A DNA stretch of 52,092 nucleotides, taken from the NCBI GenBank assembly GCA_050287725.1, contig JBNKCL010000055.1, positions 1 to 52,092 on the forward strand. Direction: 5' to 3'. Made by a program: the position numbers and the translations under genes. Positions within the stretch are counted from its first letter, which is position 1. Each line of letters begins with the position of its first letter. The DNA is from CBFDBF01 sp050287725 (GTDB taxonomy: Bacteria; Pseudomonadota; Gammaproteobacteria; Chromatiales; Chromatiaceae). Positions 43,268-52,092 of this stretch are shown in pieces. The notes beneath the pieces were generated by a model. The model was not told where the DNA came from, did not search any database, and saw only the letters and a program-made list of their open reading frames with translations.

Positions 43268-45955
43268 TTATTGATGCTCTCGCAATACCCGGCGCAGCAC
43301 GAACGGCAGGATGCCGCCGTGCTGCAGATATCTCAGTTCATCGCGGGTATCGGCCCGGCATAACACCTCGAACCGGTTCACCTCTTCGCCCTGCCGTTTG
43401 TGGACGACCGTAATCCGGCCGGCGGGCCGGAGCGCGCCGATCCCCTGCAGATCGAACTCGCTGAACCGGTCGATATCGAGGCCATCGGCATCCTGCCCCT
43501 CCATGAACTGCAACGGCAACACCCCCATCCCCACCAGATTGGAACGATGAATGCGCTCGAAGCTCCTGGCGATCACCGCCCGCACCCCCAGCAGCAGGGT
43601 GCCCTTGGCCGCCCAGTCGCGGGAAGATCCGGTACCGTATTCGGCCCCTGCGATCACCACCAACGGGACTTTCCGTTCCCGGTACCGCATGGCGGCGTCG
43701 TAGATGCTCATCTCCTCGTCGTCCGGCAGATAGCGGGTCACGCCCCCGCGGGTCCCCGGGGCCATTCGATTGCGCAGACGAATATTGGCAAAGGTGCCGC
43801 GTATCATCACCTCGTGGTTGCCGCGGCGCGAACCGTACGTGTTGAAATCGTCCGGCACAATCCCCTGCGACCGCAGATAATCTCCGGCGGCGCTGTCGGC
43901 CGGGATCGCACCGGCAGGCGAGATGTGGTCGGTAGTGACCGAATCGCCCAGGATCGCCAACGGCCGCGCACCGAATAGATCGGTGAGCGGTTCCGGCTCC
44001 GACCGCATCCCCTCAAAGAAAGGCGGCTGACGCACATAGGTGCTCTCCGCCTCCCAGTCGTAGGTCCGGCCCGAACCGACCTTGAGTTCCCGCCAGACCT
44101 CGGGACCGCGGTACAGATCCTCGCCGTAGCAGGCACGGAACATCTCCGGCGTAATGGTGGAATCGATCAGCTTCCGGACCTCCTCGGCGTCGGGCCAGAT
44201 CTCATGCAGATAAACCGGCTGGCCGCGGACGTCCTCCCCGAGCGGCTCTTTGGACAGATCGATCCGGACGGTCCCGGCCAGGGCGTATGCCACCACCAGG
44301 GGCGGCGAGCAGAGATAGCTGCCGCGGGTGTAGGGGTTGATCCGACCCTCGAAGTTGCGGTTGCCGGACAGCACCGAGAGACAACAGAGATCGTTGTTCT
44401 CGATCGCCTCGACGATGGCGGGCGCCAGCGGACCGGAGTTGCCGATACAGGTGGTGCAACCGTAACCCACCAGGCTGAAACCCAGGGCGTCCAAATCCTG
44501 CTGCAACCCCGAATCCCGCAGGTAATCGCTCACCACCCGCGAACCGGGCGCCAGTGAGGTCTTCACCCACGGTTTCACCTTGAGCCCGCGGCGGTGGGCG
44601 TTGCGCGCCAGCAGTCCCGCCCCCAGCATCACGCCGGGGTTGGAGGTGTTGGTGCAACTGGTGATGGCGGCGATCACCACGTCCCCGTGGCCCAGACGGT
44701 GCGTCTCGCCGTCAACCGCCACCGGCGGCGCCGGCTCTCCCGGCACCTCCTCCGCCCGGAAGGCGTCGAAGCTCTCCTGCAATTGCGACAGCGACACCCG
44801 GTCCTGCGGCCGGCGCGGACCGGCGAGACTGGGCTGCACCTCCGCGAGATCCAGCTCCAGCCGTTCGCTGTAGACGGTATCGGTCGCCTCCGGATCGTGC
44901 CACATCCCCTGCGCCCTGGCGTACGCCTCCACCAACGCCACCGTCTCTTCATCGCGCCCGCTGAAGCGGAGGTAGCGCAGGGTCTCCTCATCCACCGGAA
45001 AGATCCCGCTGGTGGCGCCGTACTCCGGCGTCATGTTGGAGACGGTGGCCCGATCCGGCAGGGAAAGGTTCTTCAGGCCGGGACCGTGATACTCCACGAA
45101 CTTCCCCACCACCCCGTGCGCCCGCAACATCTCGGTGATGGTGAGCACCAGGTCGGTGGCGGTGGCCCCCGGCGCCAGCGCGCCGGTGAGCCGCACCCCC
45201 ACCACCTCGGGGATACGCATCCCGATGGGCTCGCCCAGGATCGCCGCTTCCGCCTCGATGCCGCCCACCCCCCAACCGAGCACCCCGAGGCCATTGATCA
45301 TGGGGGTGTGGCTGTCGGTGCCCACCAGGGTATCCGGGTAGGCGTAGCTTGTCCCGTCTTGCTCCGCGTGACGGACCACCTGACCCAGGTGTTCCAGGTT
45401 CACCTGATGGCAGATGCCGGTGCCGGAGGGGACCACCTGAAAACGCTGGAACGCCTGCTGTCCCCAGCGCAGGAAGGCGTAACGCTCCCGGTTGCGCTGC
45501 ATCTCCATCTTGACGTTGATATCGAACGCATTCGGGCTGCCGAAGGCGTCGACGCTTACGGAGTGGTCGATGACCAGTGCCACCGGCAGCGAAGGATCGA
45601 GCCACTCCGCCCGGCCGCCCGCCGCCTCCGCCGCATCCCGCATGGCCGCCAGATCCACGATCGCTGGCACCCCGGTCAGGTCCTGCATCAACACCCGTGT
45701 CGGATGAAACACCAGTTCCCCCTCCGCGCAGCCGTCCTCCCGCCGGGCCGCCAGGGTCCGGATCTCCTGTTCGGTAATTCGCTCGCCGTCCTCATGCCGC
45801 AGCAGATTCTCCAGCAGGATCTTCAGGCAGTACGGCAGGCGCGACAGATCGCCCAGCGCCTGCCCCGCCCGCTCCAGACTGAAGATGGCGTACTCCCGTC
45901 CCCCGACCGGGAGTCGGGTTGCGGTATCGAATGAATCCTTGCTCTGAATACTCAC
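43268..45955 (-). CDS. acnA: Aconitate hydratase A
   Basis: TCA-cycle enzyme interconverting citrate and isocitrate with a [4Fe-4S] cluster. The GTG at 45955 gives 895 residues (E. coli AcnA 891); an in-frame TTG at 46006 extends it without family support. The three cluster cysteines are in AITSCTNTSNP and YGCTTCIGNSGPL. Other motifs are DSHTPMINGLGVLGWGVGG and the C-terminal swivel-domain signature GAEYGTGSSRDWAAKG. It is divergent from fumC across about 135 bases. Confidence 0.96.
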   Translation of the reverse strand: MSIQSKDSFDTATRLPVGGREYAIFSLERAGQALGDLSRLPYCLKILLENLLRHEDGERITEQEIRTLAARREDGCAEGELVFHPTRVLMQDLTGVPAIVDLAAMRDAAEAAGGRAEWLDPSLPVALVIDHSVSVDAFGSPNAFDINVKMEMQRNRERYAFLRWGQQAFQRFQVVPSGTGICHQVNLEHLGQVVRHAEQDGTSYAYPDTLVGTDSHTPMINGLGVLGWGVGGIEAEAAILGEPIGMRIPEVVGVRLTGALAPGATATDLVLTITEMLRAHGVVGKFVEYHGPGLKNLSLPDRATVSNMTPEYGATSGIFPVDEETLRYLRFSGRDEETVALVEAYARAQGMWHDPEATDTVYSERLELDLAEVQPSLAGPRRPQDRVSLSQLQESFDAFRAEEVPGEPAPPVAVDGETHRLGHGDVVIAAITSCTNTSNPGVMLGAGLLARNAHRRGLKVKPWVKTSLAPGSRVVSDYLRDSGLQQDLDALGFSLVGYGCTTCIGNSGPLAPAIVEAIENNDLCCLSVLSGNRNFEGRINPYTRGSYLCSPPLVVAYALAGTVRIDLSKEPLGEDVRGQPVYLHEIWPDAEEVRKLIDSTITPEMFRACYGEDLYRGPEVWRELKVGSGRTYDWEAESTYVRQPPFFEGMRSEPEPLTDLFGARPLAILGDSVTTDHISPAGAIPADSAAGDYLRSQGIVPDDFNTYGSRRGNHEVMIRGTFANIRLRNRMAPGTRGGVTRYLPDDEEMSIYDAAMRYRERKVPLVVIAGAEYGTGSSRDWAAKGTLLLGVRAVIARSFERIHRSNLVGMGVLPLQFMEGQDADGLDIDRFSEFDLQGIGALRPAGRITVVHKRQGEEVNRFEVLCRADTRDELRYLQHGGILPFVLRRVLREHQ

Positions 45956-46089
45956 CGGTGTACATTTTCCTTTTGGCAAAACCGTATCTTCCGCGGAACG
46001 CGGCAAAAAGGCCGATGTTAAGATAAGCTTTAGTCTAGTAGCTGGTTTACAGATTCGCGTACAACCAACAGACGGGACAGGGAGATACC

Positions 46090-47456
<1,367 letters not shown>

Positions 47457-47460
<4 letters not shown>

Positions 47461-50117
47461 AGCAAGAAAAAGACACCGACGTACAACAGACGCGGGAGTG
47501 GCTCGACTCCCTGGAAGCGGTGCTGGAGCACGAAGGGGTGGAGCGTGCCCACTACCTGCTGGAGCGGCTGATCGAGAAGGCTCGCCGCTCCGGCGCCTAT
47601 CTCCCCTACAGCGCCAACACCGCCTACATCAACACCATCCCGCTCGCCGCCGAGGAGCCGTTCCCCGGCGACCTGACCCTGGAACGGCGCATCACCGCCT
47701 TCATCCGCTGGAACGCCATGGCCATGGTGGTGCAGGCCAACCGCAAGTTCGCCGGACTGGGCGGGCACATCGCCAGTTACGCCTCCGCCGCCACCCTGTT
47801 CGAGGTGGGCTTCAACCACTTCTTCCGCGCCCCCACCGGGGAACACGGCGGCGACCTGGTGTTCCTGCAGGGCCACTCCGCGCCCGGGGTCTATGCCCGC
47901 GCCTTTCTCGAAGGCCGCCTGAGCGAGGCGCACCTGCACCGCTTCCGCCGCGAGACCTCCGCCGCGGGCGGCCTCTCCTCCTACCCCCACCCCTGGCTGA
48001 TGCCGGGGTTCTGGCAGTTCCCCACCGTCTCCATGGGGCTGAGTCCGCTGATGGCAATCTATCAGGCGCGCTTCATGAAGTACCTGCACAACCGCGGCAT
48101 CCTGGAGACCGAGGGCCGCCGGGTGTGGGCCTTCGTGGGCGACGGCGAGATGGACGAGCCGGAATCGCTGGGCGCCATCTCGCTGGCGGCGCGGGAGAAG
48201 CTGGACAACCTGACCTTCGTGGTCAACTGCAACCTGCAACGGCTGGACGGACCGGTACGCGGCAACGGCAAGATCATCCAGGAGCTGGAGGCGGTGTTCC
48301 GCGGCGCCGGGTGGAACGTCATCAAGGTGGTCTGGGGTTCCTACTGGGACCCGCTCTTGGCGCGCGACCGCGACGGCCTGTTGCGGCGGCGCATGGAAGT
48401 GGCGGTGGACGGCGACTACCAGAACTACCAGGTGCGCGGCGGCGCCTACACCCGCGAGCACTTCTTCGGCAAATATCCGGAGCTGCGGGAGATGGTGTCC
48501 AACCTGAGTGACGAGGACATCTGGCGCCTCAACCGCGGCGGTCACGACCCCACCAAGATCCACGCCGCCTTCGCCGCGGCGGTGCAGCATACCGGCCAGC
48601 CCACCGTGATCCTGGCCAAGACGGTGAAGGGCTACGGCATGGGCATCGCCGGCGAGGGACAGAACATCACCCATCAGCAGAAGAAGATGGGGCTGGAAGC
48701 GCTCAAGGCGTTCCGCGACCGCTTCAACATCCCCATCACCGACGAACAGATCGGCACCGCCCCCTTCTACAAACCGGCCGAAGACAGTCCCGAGATGCAG
48801 TACCTGCACGAGCGGCGCGCGGCGCTGGGCGGTTATCTCCCCGCACGGCCGCGAAAGGCCGAGCCGCTGGAGATCCCGCAGCTCGACGCCTTCGAGCTGC
48901 TGCTCAAGGGCAGCGCCGAACGCTCCATGTCCACCACCATGGCCTGCGTGCAACTGCTGGCGATCCTGACGCGCGACAAACAGATCGGCAAATACATCGT
49001 GCCCATCGTCCCGGACGAGGCGCGCACCTTCGGCATGGAGGGGATGTTCCGGCAGCTCGGCATCTACTCCGCGCAGGGGCAGCTGTACGAACCAGTGGAT
49101 ATCGACCAGGTGATGTACTACCGCGAGGACATGGGCGGGCAGATCCTGCACGAAGGGATCAACGAGGCGGGCTCCCTCGCCTCCTGGATCGCCGCCGGTA
49201 CCGCCTACAGCAATCACGGCCGGCCGATGATCCCGTTCTTCCTCTTCTACTCCATGTTCGGCTTCCAGCGCATCGGCGATCTCGCCTGGGCCGCCAGCGA
49301 TATTCGGGCGCGCGGTTTCCTGATCGGCGCCACCTCCGGCCGCACCACCCTGGCGGGCGAAGGGCTGCAACACCAGGACGGCCACAGCCACCTGCTGGCC
49401 GCCACCATCCCCAACTGCGTCTCCTACGATCCCGCGTTCGCCTACGAACTGGCGGTGATCGTGCAGGACGGACTGCGGCGCATGTACGCGGAGCAGGAGG
49501 ACATCTACTACTACATCACCGTGGCCAACGAGAACTACCGCCACCCGCCCATGCCGGAGGGGGCCGAAGAGGGCATCCTGAAAGGAATCCATCTGCTGCA
49601 CCAGGACGAACCCTCCGACGGGCCGCGGGTGCAACTGCTGGGCAGCGGCGCGGTGCTGCGCGAGGCGTTCGTGGCCGCCGGTCTGCTGCGCAAGGATTTC
49701 GGGGTGGCGTGCGATATCTGGAGCGTCACCAGTTTCAACCAGTTGCGCCGCGACGGCCTGGCCACCGAACGCTGGAACCGCAACCATCCGGAAGAGGTGC
49801 CGCGCTTCAGTTACCTGAAGCAGTGCCTCCACGGCCGCAAAGGTCCGGCGGTGGCGGTGAGCGACTATATGAAACAGTACGCCGACCAGATCCGGGAGTT
49901 CGTGCCCATGCGCTACGTCGCACTCGGCACCGACGGCTTCGGCCGCAGCGACACCCGCGAGGCGCTGCGCTGCTTCTTCGAGATCGACCGCCACTACATC
50001 GTGGTGGCCGCACTGCAGGCGCTCGCCGCCGACGGCGACCTCCCGCGCGAAGCGGTCACCCAGGCGCTGGACAAATACGGCATGGACCCCGACAAGCCCG
50101 ATCCGGTGCTTTCTTGA
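47457..50117 (+). CDS. aceE: Pyruvate dehydrogenase E1 component
   Basis: Homodimeric E1 of the pyruvate dehydrogenase complex, decarboxylating pyruvate via thiamine diphosphate and acetylating the E2 lipoyl group. From the ATG overlapping the fumC stop it has 886 residues (E. coli 887). The thiamine-binding motif starts GDGEMDEPES at residue 228. A histidine-rich active-site region (HNRGILETEGRR; GHSAPGVYARAFLEGRL) is typical. Shares an operon with fumC upstream and aceF downstream. The thiamine genes thiD and thiE in this window would supply its cofactor. Confidence 0.97.
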
Positions 50118-50137
50118 TGCAAGAGAGAAAGAGATGT

Positions 50138-50214
50138 CCTCTCGCCAAGACGCAAAGCCGCAAAGGAAAGAACATGAAAAATCTTCTTGGTGTTCTTGGC
50201 GTCTTTGCGAGAAA
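50138..50214. repeat. CTCGCCAAGACGC inverted repeat, copy 1 (aceE-aceF spacer)
   Basis: Left arm CTCTCGCCAAGACGCAAAGC and right arm GTTCTTGGCGTCTTTGCGAG form an imperfect stem of about 18 bp with a central AT-richer part. A second, near-identical copy follows at 50245-50322. Single arms are also at 34987-35013 and 35244-35277. Confidence 0.8.
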
Positions 50215-50244
50215 TTGAATTCAGAGGGCGTATGAAAAGAAACA

Positions 50245-50322
50245 CTCTCTCGCCAAGACGCAAAGCCGCAAAGGGACGAATATAAAGTGCCTTCTTGGCG
50301 TTCTTGGCGTCTTTGCGAGAAC
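50245..50322. repeat. CTCGCCAAGACGC inverted repeat, copy 2 (aceE-aceF spacer)
   Basis: Tandem second copy, opening CTCTCGCCAAGACGCAAAGC and ending TTGGCGTCTTTGCGAGA. The aceF reading frame stays open into this copy, but this is unlikely to be translated as AceF. The pair fills most of the 237-base gap between aceE and aceF, so an aceE-aceF transcript would carry two strong hairpins. Confidence 0.8.
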
Positions 50323-50354
50323 TTAACGATTTAAGCAACATCCAGGTGACTCCA

Positions 50355-51641
50355 TTGAGCAAGCAAACAGAGGTTCTGGTTCCCGATCTCGGCGACATCG
50401 AAAAGTCAGACGTCATCGAAGTTTTGGTGGCACCGGGCGACCGTGTGCACCCGGAAGATCCACTGATCACGCTGGAGAGCGAAAAGGCGATGATGGAGGT
50501 CCCTTCGCCCGCCGCCGGCATCGTAAAAGAGATCAAAATAAAAGTGGGCGACAAGGTGTCGCAGGGCGACCTGATCTTGACCCTGGAAGCGTCCGAAGAG
50601 AAACCGGCACCCGCCGCCGAGAAAAAAGAGACCAAACCGAAGAAAGAAAAACCGGCCGCCGAACCCGCGCCGGTCCCGGGCGAGAAGGAACCCACCCAGC
50701 CGCCGGTGCCGCCGCAACCGGGTAATCACGATGCACCGGAAAAACCCTACGCCAGTCCTTCGGTCCACCAGTTCGCCCGCGAACTGGGAGTCGATCTGGA
50801 ACGGGTCACCGGCTCCGGTCCCAACGGCCGGATTCTGAAAGAGGACGTGCAACTGTTCGTCAAAGGTTCCATCAGCGGCGCCAAGGAGGCGCCCGGCCCG
50901 TGTCTGGTGCTGCCGGAACTGCCGGCCCTCGACTACTCCAAATACGGCGAGATCGAATCGGTGCCGCTCAGCCGCATCCGTATCATCTCCGGCACCAACG
51001 TGCACCGGAGCTGGCTCACTGTGCCGCACGTGACCCAGTTCGACGAGGCCGACATTACCGACCTCGAGGCCTTCCGGAAAGAGCACGCGGAAGAGGCGAA
51101 GAAGCAGGGCTACAAACTGACGCTGCTCGCCTTCATCATGAAGGCCTGCGTGGGTGCGCTGCAAAAATACCCCAGGTTCAACGCCTCACTCGACCCCGGC
51201 TGCGAACACCTGATCCTGAAGAAATATTTCAACATCGGATTCGCGGTGGATACCGAGGACGGCCTGCTGGTGCCGGTCCTGCACGACGTGGACAAGAAAG
51301 GACTGTTCGACCTGGCGCGCGAACTGGGCGAACTCAGCGCCCGAGCCCGCGAGCGCAGACTGAAACCGGCCGATATGCAGGGCGGCTCCTTCACAATCTC
51401 CAGCCTGGGAGGGATTGGCGGAACTGCTTTTACTCCAATCGTCAACGCGCCCGAGGTCGCCATCCTCGGCGTGTCCCGCGCCGTCATGAAACCGGTCTAT
51501 CAGGAAGAGGTCTGCACCCCGCGGCTCATCCTGCCATTCTCCCTCGCCTACGACCACCGCGCCATCGACGGCGCCGACGGGGCGCGCTTTGTCAGTTATC
51601 TGCGGGACAAGCTTTCGGATATTCGGAATTTGTTGCTTTAG
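50355..51641 (+). CDS. aceF: Dihydrolipoyllysine acetyltransferase (PDH E2)
   Basis: Core of the pyruvate dehydrogenase complex, transferring acetyl from lipoyl to CoA. A TTG with AGGTGA 5 bases upstream is proposed as start because the protein then opens at the conserved lipoyl domain, giving 428 residues; the frame is open further back, into the repeat. One lipoyl domain (about 5-78) with lipoyl lysine K44 (SEKAM) is followed by a Lys/Glu/Pro-rich linker, an E3-binding domain (about 132-168) and the catalytic domain (about 195-428) with YDHRAIDG (H401, D405). One lipoyl domain is fewer than in E. coli (three). Confidence 0.94.
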   Translation: MSKQTEVLVPDLGDIEKSDVIEVLVAPGDRVHPEDPLITLESEKAMMEVPSPAAGIVKEIKIKVGDKVSQGDLILTLEASEEKPAPAAEKKETKPKKEKPAAEPAPVPGEKEPTQPPVPPQPGNHDAPEKPYASPSVHQFARELGVDLERVTGSGPNGRILKEDVQLFVKGSISGAKEAPGPCLVLPELPALDYSKYGEIESVPLSRIRIISGTNVHRSWLTVPHVTQFDEADITDLEAFRKEHAEEAKKQGYKLTLLAFIMKACVGALQKYPRFNASLDPGCEHLILKKYFNIGFAVDTEDGLLVPVLHDVDKKGLFDLARELGELSARARERRLKPADMQGGSFTISSLGGIGGTAFTPIVNAPEVAILGVSRAVMKPVYQEEVCTPRLILPFSLAYDHRAIDGADGARFVSYLRDKLSDIRNLLL

Positions 51642-51758
51642 GGACTATTGCGTCGAACCTGCATTATTTAATGGGAACTAACAAATATCTCCGTGAATAG
51701 TTGGAAATACCGAATCCTCCTGCTTCCTTTAGAATATCAGACTACGAAAAATAGACAA

Positions 51759-52092
51759 ATGAAATCCGATGGACTTTTAATTCTTGGAGTAGTAACTGCA
51801 TTTTTATGGAGCGCATTCAAAATTTATGGCGCATTTTTAGATGCCAAAAAATACAAATCACAATTTAGCAGTTTGCAAAAACATTTAAATGCAAAGACCC
51901 TAGAGTACAACCAGATAATTTCCGAACAAAAAGAATTTCTATCAAAACTTCAAAAGGATCTCAAAGAAGCGGAACGCAATCTTGATAATGCAGAAAGTAT
52001 TCTAAAAGAAAAAACACAAGGATTCCCTTGGTTAGCAAGAGCAATGGCCTATTATGAAACTTTAAAATATTTCGACACAGCAAAACACTTAC
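51759..52092 (+). CDS. Partial gene: membrane-anchored coiled-coil protein, AT-rich
   Basis: Not recognised. The open frame runs from ATG 51759 off the window end, at least 111 residues. An in-frame GTG at 51693 is an alternative start; neither has an SD. The product has one hydrophobic segment at the N-terminus (about residues 5-27, LLILGVVTAFLW), then a long charged heptad region (about 30-85, rich in Lys, Glu, Gln), then GFPWLARAMAYYETLKYFD. Base composition differs sharply: 18 of 60 bases are G+C at 51841-51900 versus 42 of 60 at 51541-51600 in aceF. Codon choice is also AT-rich (AAA, GAA, TTA). This suggests horizontal transfer. Confidence 0.65.
   Translation, partial: MKSDGLLILGVVTAFLWSAFKIYGAFLDAKKYKSQFSSLQKHLNAKTLEYNQIISEQKEFLSKLQKDLKEAERNLDNAESILKEKTQGFPWLARAMAYYETLKYFDTAKHL

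Noticed and set aside
43251..43269. AAGGATT/AATCCTT hairpin at the acnA 3' end
   Set aside because: Short stem with no following U tract on either strand.

Overview
This 52 kb window looks like chromosomal DNA of a GC-rich gammaproteobacterium, probably a halotolerant or halophilic sulfur oxidiser of the Chromatiales/Ectothiorhodospiraceae kind. That assignment is an inference. It rests on gammaproteobacterial gene orders (rrn-tyrS-M23 peptidase-anmK/erpA-bactofilin-argC, thiD-thiE-hemL, miaB-phoH-ybeY-corC-lnt), a complete ectoine operon with a MarR-type regulator (salt adaptation), and a TsdA-like dihaem cytochrome c next to a SulP anion transporter (sulfur metabolism). Almost all of the window is housekeeping DNA. 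No tRNA, IS element, prophage or CRISPR array was seen.

Layout. 1-1000: the 5' end of a 16S rRNA gene on the minus strand with boxA leader, two strong promoters and a REP-like repeat. 1-8.1 kb: tyrS, a LysM/M23 cell-wall peptidase, anmK, erpA, bactofilin, a DUF6776-type coiled-coil protein and argC. A promoter-structured RNA-terminator unit precedes argC and may be a small RNA or a leader attenuator. 8.1-12.4 kb: ClC channel, DUF4126 membrane protein, an unrecognised exported protein, and a protoporphyrinogen-oxidase-like flavoprotein. 12.4-18.9 kb: a second A-type Fe-S carrier, a DUF5063-like protein, thiD-thiE-hemL, an EF-G-like GTPase, and a DUF465 protein. 19-25.8 kb: a DedA-PAP2-LssY fusion, ubiX, mpl, a small membrane protein, rnd, and a phosphodiester glycosidase. 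25.8-31.1 kb: the miaB-phoH-ybeY-corC-lnt operon.

31.3-36 kb: a large membrane MASE3-PAS-GGDEF-EAL signalling protein and a free-standing CZB zinc-sensor protein, separated by a 339-base spacer packed with dispersed repeats. 36-39.1 kb: divergent ectR-type regulator and ectABC with a clear palindrome between them. 39.2-43.2 kb: SulP, the TsdA-like cytochrome, a LURP-one-related protein and an NTF2-like protein. 43.2-51.6 kb: aconitase divergent from fumC-aceE-aceF, linking pyruvate oxidation to the TCA cycle; two tandem inverted repeats lie between aceE and aceF. From about 51.65 kb to the end the base composition drops sharply and an incomplete gene for a membrane-anchored coiled-coil protein begins. 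This is the best sign of horizontally acquired DNA in the window.

The most interesting leads are the candidate structured RNA upstream of argC, the ect palindrome, the AT-rich gene at the right edge, the dispersed repeat families, and the CZB/GGDEF-EAL pairing. No clearly new multi-gene system is visible in the complete part of the window.
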